Source: Saccoglossus kowalevskii
Taxonomy: Eukaryota; Hemichordata; Enteropneusta; Harrimaniidae
DNA length: 52,194 bases
Assembly (NCBI RefSeq): GCF_000003605.2
Contig: NW_003149765.1
Span: forward strand, 848,855 to 901,048
Direction: 5' to 3'
This document shows, piece by piece, positions 1 to 11,345 of the stretch. Made by a program: the position numbers and the translations under genes. Every line of letters starts with the position of its first letter. Positions within the stretch are counted from its first letter, which is position 1. The notes under the pieces are model-generated. The model had not been told where the DNA came from. It was given only the letters and a program-made list of their open reading frames with translations, and searched no databases.

Positions 1-497
1 TAACATACAATTCGACATCACTAAAAGAAACGGTAAAACGATAGGAAAAGCAAGCAATACATTACATTACTGAGCAATAGGGTTAGGAATGTGGAAAAGA
101 GTTCAACGTCCTTGAGTTATACAGTGTCAGTTACAGTGTCCAACCAGCGGTTCTCTAAGCAAATAGCTAAAGTCAAAGTCTATAAGCGTCTCTTCTTTTG
201 TCGCGTTAGTCCGGGTCGTTCTTTCATCTTCTTGTCTTTAATGTCGCTCAATTCTTAATTATACAGTCCTATCCGGTACTGGTCCTTCCGAAGGGGTTCT
301 GAAATCTTCATCTCTTCAGCGTTGTACATCGGTGTCGTTCGGGTAAAGTCGTTAGTCGTCAAACGCAGTTTCCGAGTCGTCTCTGCCATCGCTGCTAGTT
401 AGTTCGGTTCACAAGAAAGACACATCTTCGCCATTTCACTTTTCTTCACAGGATGTCAATGTGCGTAAGACGCAATGCCCAGGGTTCTCACACCACG
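1..497 (-). mobile_element. Presumed internal 5' part of an LTR retrotransposon, cut by the window edge
   Basis: Read on the minus strand, this follows directly after the LTR-like unit at 498-1160. Two bases beyond the LTR end there is a TGGTGTGAGAACCCTGGG-like segment (about 478-495). It starts with TGG and could pair with a tRNA 3' end, as a primer binding site does. The rest of the minus strand contains only short, interrupted frames, so no gag or pol protein can be called. Seen: LTR-like unit plus possible primer site. Inferred: the stretch is the leader or early gag of a decayed element that continues left of base 1. Confidence 0.35.
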
Positions 498-1160
498 TGT
501 CATGGGGTAAATCTTCTCTCTCGGGGTTCTCCACACTTGCCAGGGAGGGAACTCGTCTCGTCTCTCTATCTCGTCCCCTTGAGGTACGGGATCGGGAAAG
601 TCACTTTAACTTTACAGTCAAATAAGGCACACACAACGAAATACGTTTCAGCTCTCGTCTTAGTCGGTCAATCGAGCACTCTATCAGACACAGCGCCCTG
701 GGGAAAAAATCCCCAAGACTCTCGCAAGGCTGACCCAAGACTCGCCCAAGACTGGACTGCCTCAAGGCTCGCCCCTGGACTCTCTCGGACTGCGTCTCTC
801 TCTACTCTCAGACTGCGTCTATCGTAGAGTACTCTTTAAGACCAACTCAAACTCTCTTTATTCATTTTCAAAACTCTGACCAATTACAATGCAGTAAAAA
901 GACTCTAGGGCGTAACCTTCAATCATAAAGCCAATCACACTAAGTACTGAATACGTCATATCTTTTGATTAATCGTTCACTACATTAATAACTACGGATG
1001 TCAGAATAGCGACGGTATCTTGTAATTAGTTCTAAACCACTGAGCCAAGTTCCGTCCAAAACTTCAAATAGGCCTACACGATGACAGACATAACACAGCA
1101 ATTCGCTAATAATCAGTTAATTAAGTCGGTTAACAGATACGCGAAAACAAATTCATGACA
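498..1160 (-). mobile_element. LTR-like repeat, copy 1
   Basis: About 660 bp bounded by TGTCATG and CATGACA, the short terminal inverted repeat with TG...CA ends that LTRs carry. A near copy, roughly nine in ten bases identical by eye, lies in opposite orientation at 30045-30690. The element strand is taken as minus because a possible primer binding site follows at 478-495 and an AATAAA signal is present in the same orientation in copy 2. The open frame at 453-827 is a by-product of this repeat, since the same frame recurs in copy 2. No target-site duplication was seen. Confidence 0.55.
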
Positions 1161-2293
1161 TCTCTTTGTAAATACTTTTTGAATATACGTCACAGCTCGA
1201 ATTCGTTGATGGTTCCAATCTAGTAATTGTATTTAAAGAATCAAAACCATTATATATATCATTTGTTTGGAAATAATACTTGTGGAGTTTAGAGAGAGAA
1301 GAGAAAATTGCATATAAATAAAAATTCCCAATGGCCAAGTTAGAAATCAATCAGTTTTAATTTATAAAGGAAGAATACTCACTCTAAACTGAGCCAATAA
1401 AGACCTTTTTTGACCTTGATCAATTTTAATTCAGATATTATTTTTAGTAGGCATAAAATAAGATAGATGTTCTTAACTTACTAGTAGCGTTTTCTTTGGC
1501 TCGTTCAGGTACTGTACCGGGTATCGGATTGAATTTATCCATAATTCCCGAGGAATTATACCAATCATGCACAAACAACACGTGCACCGTGACACATCTG
1601 TAAAATGCGCGGGCAGCAATTTGTATTTGAATAGCAGATATAGTTATTATTGTATTTCGCTCATTTTGTATCATTTAGATTGAAAAAAAAGCTGCTGCAT
1701 AACATCCGGGTATAGCAACATGACGTCACGTTCCCCATGCTTTTTTTTCACTGACACTAAACTACTAATACATTGGGGTAATGTACGTTATCATCATTAT
1801 GTGAATACAGTGTTGTGCTACCAGAATGATGCCAAATCGTACCCACAAGGATACTAGAAACATTTCAATAACAAGCAAGAAACATGGGTTATCCTTGTCG
1901 GCAATGTTAAAGCGCGGTGGTCGTCGCGCAGCGCGTGTTCGAATTTCATGTAAATAAACAATGTATTTTACACGCGTTGTATACGTCGCTATGAGTCCCA
2001 TATCAGACGCGGCGCGACGACTGCCGCCCTTTGAATATAACCTCCACACACCCTGTCTAACAAATGTATTCAGAGCCCAATGCGATGATATATTCCTAAT
2101 TTATTTCTAGATTATTCTACGTTCTTAATAGTAGATTGTGGCGTTAAGAAAACAAGGCTTTTATGAATATTCACACATATCTGTTCTGCTAATGCACTAA
2201 ACCCATTATGCCAGATAATCGTGCAGGGTTTGACTGCTTTAAATATTGTTTCTGAAATAAATAAAATTGACAGTACATAGAAACAAAAAATTT
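1161..2293. other. Non-coding stretch between LTR copy 1 and SULT-A
   Basis: Only short frames without homology or codon character are present. The stretch holds one copy of the short GC-rich inverted-repeat element (1907-2035). On the minus strand an AATAAA lies about 190 bp past the SULT-A stop (plus TTTATT near 2100) and could serve as its polyadenylation signal. A second AATAAA overlaps the last codons of SULT-A itself near 2310. Confidence 0.5.
1907..2035. mobile_element. Short inverted-repeat element (MITE), family 1 copy A
   Basis: The left end reads TTAAAGCGCGGTGGTCGTCG and the right end, reverse complemented, reads TTCAAAGGGCGGCAGTCGTC, so about 25 bp pair across a 129-bp unit. The same end sequence occurs at 23123-23432 and 26549-26730. 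The ends are CpG-rich against an AT-rich background. No transposase is encoded. No clear target-site duplication was seen, so the superfamily is unassigned. Confidence 0.6.
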
Positions 2294-4467
2294 TCAATGT
2301 TTTGCTTTATTTAACTGTTTACCGAGGGACTCCATAACTTCCCCAAAATAAACCTTTTTTTGAATATCAAAAATTTCCATAGCTTTCCTGTAGATCATGA
2401 TATCATAGTACAACGCGCTAAATACTTCCGGGTCATTCTCGATAGACTGTTTCGATTTGGCCATGGCGTCGAATTTCGATAACGTAGACTGTTTCTGCAT
2501 GCTGTATTTTGTTCGTTGTTCTACTAACCCCGAGCACTGCCAGTAAAATGGAAGTTTGAAAACGGTTTGCAAAAGTCTCAATGTTGTGTCATATTCTTCT
2601 GTAATTCCGATCGCAGTAAACCAGTTTTCCAAGTTATCTAACATGTACTGTAAGATAACCTGTTTTTCTTGTTTGGTGATGACGTCATCTAGAAGAAGTT
2701 TATGTCGATACCAACATGGCGGATATCGTCTTTTCCGGCCCAGGTACTCGTCCTTATCAATTAATTTGACTACTTGCTGCCGTCTCGTCAAGTCCGAGCA
2801 AATTTCTTCTGGATTGAATAATAACTGTCTGAAGAAATAGCTTCCTTGGTGTAAAACCCACTCTTTCAAAGAAAGCTGCCTGGCATCGCTCGCGGCACAG
2901 TGCGGGTCGACGCGAGCTTTTTTACAGTACTCGTACGAAGAGATGACTCGTTCATAGGGGTCCCTAAGTACGGTGAAATAGGAACAACGTGGTTCGTCTA
3001 TTGTATCGCACAGACCGAAAGCGTATGGTGTGACGTAAAGCCTAGACTTTTCTTCCAGTGTCCTAGCGGTTTCAATTGCCCGGACGACATTATCGTTCCA
3101 CAAACCGTAATATGGCGCCAACGATCGAACTTCAATTATTTTCTGTAAGCATGTTTTCATAGTGGTGCCACCAGATTTATGATTATGCAAAAACACGATA
3201 CTGTGATCTTTATAACTCGGCACCGGAGAAGTCTCACCGCGGTGACGGTACATGAAATGGTTTGGAGTAAAACGCTTTCTTTGTATCCATGGAAACCGAT
3301 CCAGCAAATCTTCGAGCGTAACTTCCATACTTGTTTTGATTGTTGTTGTTTCATTTCGTTCCACTGTAAAGGACGTGGTCGTGACTGTTAAAGTAGACGT
3401 TTCCATCATAGTGCTGTTCCAGAAAGGCATCGATGCGAGCTCCACGGCATCATCGCGTTTGATTTCACGTATGTCATTGTCTCTGATTGGGAGCACAAAC
3501 ATAAAAACAAATACATTAGTAACATTCTTATGACTAACATACGAAGTGTGCCCCATTCCATTATTTTTTGAAGGTTGAACAAAATTAGTTTTTCAAGTTC
3601 TTTGTATATTTTATTTCATATAATTCCAAGCCAAATGTACGAAATAAGAAAACAAGGATAATACATGCTGTAATATAGTTATTGCCCATGCACCAGACAC
3701 ATAGCTGACAAACAAAAAACAATCTCTCGCAGTATAAGTGTTGTTTATATGTGTAAATATTGCACCTCATAACATAATATTTCACGTGACGTCACCATTT
3801 TAGCTACACGTAACTCGCCATAAACGTGTGATTGCTAATAGGTGAGTGACATAATTTACTTAGGTGTATAGGAATAAATATTATTCCAATTTGAAAATAG
3901 GAATGGATATTCTTCTAATTTGAAATTAGGAATGGATATTCTTCCAATCTGAAAATAAAAAATGGATATTCCTACAATCTGAAAATAGAAATATGTTGAT
4001 ACCAGCTTTCAGTTCTCACATTGTACCGAGTATATACAACCGTAGAACCAGAGCTTAGAGGAGTCATCGAATCAATGTGAAATGAAACAAATATACAGAA
4101 GTCTGCGGGTGTAAAATGTAACCAAAAATGACGAATACACTCGACCAGCTAATACTCCACGAACATTGACATTGTTATGTGAATGCGAAATCTACATTTG
4201 TATATGTGGTATATTATTTTGTGTCTTTAATATCTGCATAGTGCATTATGTGTGTCAATGCATGTATGGGTCTTTCTATTGTACCTTAACATATATCGGA
4301 GTCGGTACCTGGGCTTACTATGTGAATGGAGCGAATAATTCTTACCTGAAACATTGTATTATTAAACTGTATGTTCCGATTATGGATATGAAGACAGTAA
4401 TCGCCAACATAGAACTAGGCTCTGTCTTAATTCGTCGCTTAACCACCATTGTGTCCGAGGCCGCCAT
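2294..4467 (-). CDS. SULT-A: Golgi type II sulfotransferase-like protein, two exons
   Basis: Exon 1 is complement(4346-4467): 40 codons plus 2 nt, starting in GCC-rich context after an in-frame stop, with anchor SSMLAITVFISIIGTYSLII and a TTTCAG|GTAAGA donor. Exon 2 is complement(2294-3482), after a CTCCCAATCAG acceptor. The joined Arg codon (AG|A) keeps frame and gives about 436 residues. Domains: short cytosolic end, anchor about 20-39, stem with NST and NET sequons, 5'-phosphosulfate loop HNHKSGGTTMK near 140-150, 3'-phosphate motif LRDPYERVISS near 213-223, then WVLHQGSYFFRQL and PCWYRHK. These are PAPS-binding signatures of the Sulfotransfer_2/HS2ST-like superfamily. The expected role is sulfate transfer in the Golgi lumen, substrate unknown. 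It is divergent with SULT-B. The upstream reading frame runs on into the intron because the polypyrimidine tract is open. Confidence 0.85.
3868..3988. repeat. Tandem repeat of about 30 bp in the SULT-A intron
   Basis: Four imperfect units of the form AGGAATGGATATTCTTCCAA followed by TTTGAAAAT stand head to tail. The copies differ by a few substitutions. The repeat lies inside the SULT-A intron (3483-4345), away from both splice sites. Confidence 0.7.
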
Positions 4468-5203
4468 GAGTGAAAATTAAAAAAAAAAAACGACGACAAA
4501 ATAACAAAAAATATCACTACCGGGTGATAAATATACAAAACACAGTTTCTTGATCTGTGAATACTCGCGTTTCTCGATGAGCTTGGGTGGTCAGGCAACG
4601 TAGGTTGTCAAGGTGTCAATTTGTTACCGTAACTCTGGGATGTGGTAGACGTGGAGTCAGCCATTAATATGCCCGCTAATTTCGTCTTTGACATTCGCTC
4701 TAAAACTAAAAACGTTGTTATTTTGTTACCCCGGGCACGTGATTCCGCTTGAAACCTCATATTCTATTGTTCACCATGTCCATGTCACAGCTGCTGCGAA
4801 AAACGATCGGTCAAATGACGCCATAAACACCAGTCTCATTGATCAATGTATGCGTCATGCTCGGAAGTCAGATATAGAGAATATTTAAAAAAAGAAGTAT
4901 CATATCTTTCATGAATTATTGGAGACGAGTCTAACCAAGGCGGTAACCGAGCAGTACTGATTCAATTTAAGAACATATTATATCATAAGCGGTCTATATG
5001 TCCAGACCACGGAATAGATCCATAGCAACGGTTGGGGTTGCTGTCATTGGATGGCACCAAAACACACCGAGGTCAGAGTTCACGGCATGCAAATCGCCAC
5101 CTGTTGCACCAAATCCTACAGTAATCATATATATATATATACATTCACCCGTTACCAACCGGTTTGCGTTTTATTGGATTCACATCGAGGTGATGACACA
5201 GTG
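4468..5203. promoter_or_regulatory. Shared divergent promoter region of SULT-A and SULT-B
   Basis: Only 736 bp separate the two start codons, which point away from each other, so both promoters must lie here or overlap the first exons. Visible elements are a CACGTG E-box near 4736-4741 and an AT run (ATATATATATATA, about 5137-5149) roughly 55-70 bp before the SULT-B ATG that could act as a TATA-like element. No CpG island is obvious. Inference from arrangement; transcription start sites are not visible. Confidence 0.5.
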
Positions 5204-7937
5204 ATGAAGAATCTATTGGCGTTTCGGACATATGGAATGCTCCGAATAATAAGATCGATAACCTTCGTGATATTTTCACTGATTTTATTCTATACACTAC
5301 ATACCGTGGTTTCAAATGACAGAGCTGATGAACGGTGGGTAATATATAAACTAAAAAGATAATTTGCTTGAAGTCACACTATGGCCATATTACTATAGGT
5401 GATGCGTTCTTTTAAATTCGCGTCATTACACTATTTTTGGCGTATCAACCTGATAGACGGTTTCTGTACTTTTTCCAACTTTCTTATGCGCGATAATATT
5501 TCAATATTGCTAATATACCCTATTCCATAATGCCATTGTGATAAAAAGATAATCTCAAACACAGTAAACTTTGTGGCAAAAAAGCCTTTATATGCACGGC
5601 GTCTGTATGTACAATGTCATTCAACGTCGGTTAAAGTTAAAAGTGATATTTGATTCGGTGAATGTGATCTAATACTGTGCATTCAAATTGTTTTGTATTT
5701 ATGTCTTTTTTTGTTATTTCACTTTGCTCTATATTTACAATAGTCATAGTGATCAATCATGATAATCATGTATTATGCTATATGTGTGGAACATTATTAG
5801 TCGCTTAGCAACAGTGAAAGAGCATGTGTTATTGCACTGTGTATCCGTGCATAATTCAGTCACTTTAACTTATCCTAGTCACGATGGACATTAAATGCTG
5901 CACCCCATTGTACGGTTTCACGGTTTCATATATGTCAAAACATCACAATCATAACGTTGGGTTTTCGTTCTTCATAAAAAAACGTTTAACAAATGAAAAA
6001 CTCCAATTTATTGATACAATTTTCGTGTAACTAAATCTCAGTAGAAACTCTCTACGGATTGAAAAAAATCTCAGAAGCAAAAAAAAAAAACACACTTTAG
6101 AATTGTTTAATTCACTCAGAACTACGGGTCACTGATTTTTTTTTATAACTGAAGCTTAAAAAATCCTACCTATTTGGTGATATGATATGATACCTTCTTT
6201 CCCATGGACCTGTGCGCACTGGTGATTCGCAATAATTACTCGTCATAGTCTTTGAGTAAATGAACTGCGAGTCTTTGCCACTGGGATGGACACCATGCAG
6301 GATACAAGTTACCGAGTCAATCGCACGCGAGACGAACAATTGGATACGAGAAACTGAGTAAACCAAAATCCTACATTTTGGATGGGCAAATAGCCTGTCA
6401 AAATCGCATGAAAAACGGACGAATCGGAGAGGGGACTGATTATATTTATTCACTTCCCTTCTCTCATGTCCTTCGTGGTCTGATATTTTAGTCATGGAAA
6501 CTCCAGCTCCAAAATCTCCGCACTAATATCCACAAGTAATCAATTTGTAGGATGACGCGTGTATTCTCATTGGTCGTGTTCGTTAATGTCCCAATGGAAT
6601 ACAAAAATATTTAATATGTCAGAATCTATATTTTATCTTAAGAAACGTGTTAAGTTGCCCGGGGTCAGATATTTACGAGAAAGTGGCAACAGTTTTTTTT
6701 TTTTTGTTCGAGGATTTGTCCATAGGTAGATATATATTTTATGAGGGGTGAGGTGGTCCGAGGTGGTACTTCCATATAGTAGAAGTATTAGGGTATGCAC
6801 CACTGTTTTGAACCCAATTTACGCAACACATATACATTGCTTATTTAGATGGCTTATTCATTACTGTATACCACACACTTTTCATTTCTCAGAATCGATA
6901 AAAAAGTCACAACAGCTTTCGATGAAGGCGCACTGGAACACAGGAGAAGACAGGTGTTATCTAGAGTAATTTCCAAACACCCATGGTTCGAACGAACGTC
7001 GTACCACCCAAACTACTTCATATATAGAGGGCGCATTGAGGACTATGACACAGCGTCTCACAACAACACCATGGTATTCCTGCATCACCAGAAAGCCGGC
7101 GGATCAACTGTTAAAATATGTCTGAAAAAAATCAGGGGAAAGGACAGAAAAAAGGTGCCTAGATGTGTCGGAATCTACGATAAGAACGGGGCGGACCATA
7201 TTGAGAATGAAATAATCATTGGTAGAGGAGACAAGAAATGTTACGTAGGGGAGAACGCGTTTGGTGTTTGTGATGATTTTCATAACAACAAGTGTTCGTA
7301 TTTCACCATGCTGCGGGACCCATACGAGCGCGTCATATCCAGCTACGAGTATTGCAGGATGAACGTTGTAGACCCGTTGTGTGAGGGCGCCAATCCTACA
7401 ACCTCGACACTCAAACAATGGGCATTACTGCAAGGTAGTTACTTTTTCAGACAACTTCTGTATAACCCAACAAAACTCTGCGCAAACTTCTCAGATGACG
7501 TTGTCAATTCTCATGGTTCCTATGACGACCAATCTGATGTGGTCTCGTTTCCTTTATCGGCACCGTGTTGGTACCGACAAAAAATTTACCTGGAAGGGGT
7601 TCTGGACAGGGCAGAGAAGGAGGCCTTACTCGAATATGTCTTGGGGAATTTAAAGAAGTGGTTTGCGGTGATCGGAGTTACTGAAGATTTTGCTATGTCG
7701 TTGAAACTTTTACAAAAAGTGTACGGTCTGCCGTTCTATGATCAATGTAATAGTCTTGTTACATACCAGTCTGACTATAAAGGAAAAGGAGATCGAGATC
7801 GAATTATAAAAAATTTGAAAAAACAACTTGAAGCGGACTCCGATGTTTCCCAAGCACTTCATTATGATCTTAAAATTTATCAAAAAGCAATGGAAATATT
7901 TATTGAACAGAAAGAAATCTATTCAAAAATGTCCTGA
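5204..7937 (+). CDS. SULT-B: divergent Golgi sulfotransferase-like protein, two exons
   Basis: Exon 1 is 5204-5334 (43 codons plus 2 nt) with anchor SITFVIFSLILFYTLHTVV. The donor is ACG|GTGGGT. Exon 2 is 6893-7937 after TTTTCATTTCTCAG. The split Arg codon (CG|A) keeps frame and gives about 391 residues. The stem is short. The PAPS loop reads HHQKAGGSTVK near 108-119 and the 3'-phosphate motif LRDPYERVISS near 184-194. Unlike its four paralogues, the loop has HHQK instead of HN(Q/H)K, WALLQGS replaces W(A/V)LHQGS (7428-7430), and CWYRQK replaces CW(Y/F)xHK (7578-7580). The PAPS loop itself is kept. It may therefore act on another substrate or be catalytically weakened. It is a divergent partner of SULT-A and probably co-regulated through the 736-bp spacer. 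Confidence 0.85.
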
Positions 7938-10178
7938 TCATCCACCAATTCAGTTATTAGGGTGAGAGGGAAGTTTAATACACAGTGTGTTTTGAAAAAA
8001 AAAACACAAATTATTTGGAAGGGCGTTGTGAGGACGACCTTGTCCGCATACTAAATCGTTGAGAAAAAAGCATGGAACGCGAAAGCTCGATGACGTCTCA
8101 TGAGGGCGCCCTGCCCTCCCACCAAATCGCTTATCAGAACCACGATACGTAAAGTCCCAGAGTTAGGTCTCAAAAAACTTTTGCAGTTAAAGCAGGTTCA
8201 GGTTGTGAGGTTGATCTGTGTGCCACGAACAAAAAGTTACCTTTTGACACGACGTACACCATTCAACTGGACTGTAATATTCAAACAGTCTGTGAATGAA
8301 ATGAAGGTTATAGGGTGCAAATACGACCAGTATTATTCTATTTGACACGGCCGTGGATGTAAAAACCCGAAACGGTACGGGTTAATGTATTATTCTCGTC
8401 AAATTTACGTTCACGTGATAAATAATTGAATGTGGTTAATTTCATTTGGTAAGACACGGCATGTGTACAATCCGGATTTAAGAGCGCATTCAGCGAGTAG
8501 CATCATAATGGACGTTGAATATATCGTTATGGATATTAAAACTTTAAAACGTACGAGAAGCAAGACAGATTGGTAATTCCTGTGAATTTTATTGTATAGA
8601 TATTTTATTGCACATTATTCTCATGTTGCATGGATACCTAGTATAATAGTTCACTATAAATTAGATGCGAGTTCTTGCACGGACACTCACAATAGTAAAA
8701 CGAGTTTTGCGTAACGCTGTAATGATGTCAAAGTAGTACCAAAAGTGAATCAAAATAAAAAAAAAAACACCCAGAAAATGTGAGAAAACATGCATACATT
8801 TATTCCAACAAAGTACATAATTTGTAACGCTGTACATAAATGATAAAAGTGTACTATTTGTTTTAGTGATGACGTAATCTCCAAAATCTCCTCCCCTAGG
8901 TTACCGTGAACATATAGGGATAAATTGCCATCTTAATGCAAATTATTGCAACTTTATTATTCCTGGTATGAAGGGGAAGCTTAGTAAACGGTCTAGAAAT
9001 TGCAACTTCCAGAGATTTGAAACTTAGAGATGTTGTGCCAATCTAAACTAAGTATTTTTCTGTTTGGAAAATCTCACATATACTTGACTAATTACATATA
9101 GTATGCCACATATAAATATAATTTTGATATTGTAAATACTCAATTTGTATAGTGTATATTATACGAGCAATATACACTAAAAGGAGAGGGGAGCTATGGG
9201 ACCCGTGAGCAATCACAGCCATATCCTATGAATATTCGAACGATGAACTTCTCACAGTCGAGTAACTCACTGACAAAAACTTGATTATGTATTATACACT
9301 GACAAATTTATAAATTTATCAGACAAAAATTGAAATGATCAATTTTTGAAAATCAAACTTTGAAACGTTTTCAAATGTCTGGGCAAAGATACGGGTTCTT
9401 ACGTAGGTAGTTCTTCCTTGTGTTATTTGCTAAAAGTTGAAGTTTGCGTGAAACACATCGCGATTACTGAAATGCCAGCACGAATCTGGTGCACTAACGA
9501 ATGACAATCGCAGACGTCCTGAACACAATGCGCTCTACAAATCTCCAAGTATTTACATAGACACCAATTTCCTCTCTAGCCTAAATATGACGTCATTTTT
9601 CAGTACATACAATTAAAAAGCGACATATCTAAGCTAAGGTAAACGCAAGATCTTCAAGCAATGTGTCGAAGCAAGGCTCCTCAATATAATAGTAGTTATG
9701 CTAATTTCTTGTATTTACATATATTCAATATGCATATTTTACAGACAGTCCATGTAGAGTACAACACATTTACACGCTGTGGTCTGCTACGATTAATGAT
9801 TGTTTTATATCACAAATGATATAATTCTGTTTTATCAATTATGATATGTGTGATTACAAACTACAGCTGTTCGTTCAAATGACAGGTATTGCAACTACAA
9901 CTCCTGCAAAACTCTGTTTTGTATTGTTCATTTTAAACGATCAGAGAAACTAGTAACATGTAATTTATCGAATAGTTTGAGAGCTAAGAAACTAATCTAT
10001 GTGAAATGAATTACAGAATATATAATATCAGACGGATTCGCAAACTATGGGTTTCTCCGGACGACATAATATTTCATCGGTCTTTAAAGTACACACTGTT
10101 TGCAAAATATATAATTCATATAGGTAAAATACGTTGATTATCGTTTGGGATATAATATGAGGTTATTACGAAGATACC
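7938..10178. other. Intergenic stretch, no gene seen
   Basis: AT-rich sequence with short frames only. A small frame at 8100-8345 has no recognisable motif. A TATA-rich patch near 9100-9180 can form weak hairpins. Nothing was found that resembles the catalytic exon or anchor exon of the sulfotransferase family. Confidence 0.5.
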
Positions 10179-10626
10179 GAGATACAGTACAGCGGGAGTA
10201 TCGATCGACGCGCTGGTGTAATGTCTGAATTAACAGGTATACATTTGACTATGATCACGAAGGTAGAGTTTAAACTGTGTATAATTACTATATTATGAGT
10301 GTTGTTTATTAATTATAATATTAAACTTCTCCGGTAGCATGCTTATGTGTCTCTGTTATTTTCACCGTTTAGCAAAACGTACTGTGTCACAAGTGAAGAG
10401 GGAGATACAGTACAGCGGGAGTATCGATCGACGCGCTGGTGTAATGTCTGAATTAACAGGTATACATTTGACTATGATCACGAAGGTAGAGTTTAAACTG
10501 TGTATAATTAATATATTATGAGTGTTGTTTATTAATTATAATATTAAACTTCTCCGGTAGCATGCTTATGTGTCTCTGTTATTTTCACCGTTTAGCAAAA
10601 CGTACTGTGTCACAAGTGAAGAGGGA
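10179..10626. repeat. Tandem duplication, two copies with a 223-bp period
   Basis: Copy 1 runs from about 10179 to 10403 and copy 2 from about 10402 to 10626. Both begin GAGATACAGTACAGCGGGAG and end AAGTGAAGAGGGA. By eye I see a single difference (GTATAATTACTA against GTATAATTAATA), so the duplication is recent or kept identical by exchange. It could also be an assembly artefact. No coding function is apparent. Confidence 0.85.
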
Positions 10627-10689
10627 AATGTATCCTTCAGTGCATGTTTTTTTTCTATTACCTCAAACCTTGCAAATATAAGTGTGCAT

Positions 10690-11345
10690 GGAATCATGGG
10701 AAGAAACGGTGTGCATTGCAATGCGGTAACTGCCATAAAGGTGATTGACGGTCATACTTGTTTACAACTCTGGAAGGACAATTGGAATCTACCAGGTGTG
10801 CTTGTGATTTACATAACAAAGGATGTTTACGATCTACTGACTTGCCTACGTGACTGCATGCGTGTCATTGTGAGACAGCTGCTGGCAAGACTACATTCTG
10901 ATTGACTCCTGTAGAAACCCAGGTGGTGTACCTGAATCTGGGCCATTTTCGCTTTAATTATCATTCTGTGAGATTTGCATGAACTGCCCTCCAGAATAAC
11001 AGCGTTCTCCTGCAAGCAAGACTCCCGTGTTTCTTCGTTGTTGAGTTGCAGAAGCCATTTCTACATCCTGGAACTGTGAGTTATCACCAATGCACACTTC
11101 TCTTCGCAATCCTCTACTTTAGTGAATTTATGAATTGTAATATTCTGTGTTTTGTTTCTTGTAATTATTTTGAGAAATATTAAAGCCAGGAGCTTTAACT
11201 TTATATTTTGATGTATGTGTATTTAATTTCAAGTACTATTGTCTTGTCTACCCTATTCTGGCAGTGAAAGAACTCCCTGTCCAGTACGAGTTCTGTTGGT
11301 GGCCCTCTCAATAGAAATAAGCAGGCCTTACACTGTGGTATTATC
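10690..11345. repeat. Dispersed repeat family 3, copy 1
   Basis: Several blocks match 43490-44000: GGAAGGACAATTGGAATCTA with CAGGTGTGCTTGTGATTTAC (about 10770-10815), a reversed block around 10980-11100, and the shared end CAGGCCTTACACTGTG (about 11323-11338). The order and orientation of blocks differ between the copies. This fits a decayed transposable element, class unknown. No intact protein is seen. Confidence 0.5.

Noticed and set aside
453-827. 124-codon frame that recurs as a similar frame at 30326-30646 on the other strand
   Set aside because: It lies inside the LTR-like repeat. The recurrence reflects the repeat itself, and the peptide has no known domain.
3483-3556. N-terminal extension of the SULT-A catalytic exon starting at an ATG at 3556
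   Set aside because: The extension reads the intron pyrimidine tract up to a CAG acceptor. The spliced anchor exon at 4346-4467 fits phase and function better.
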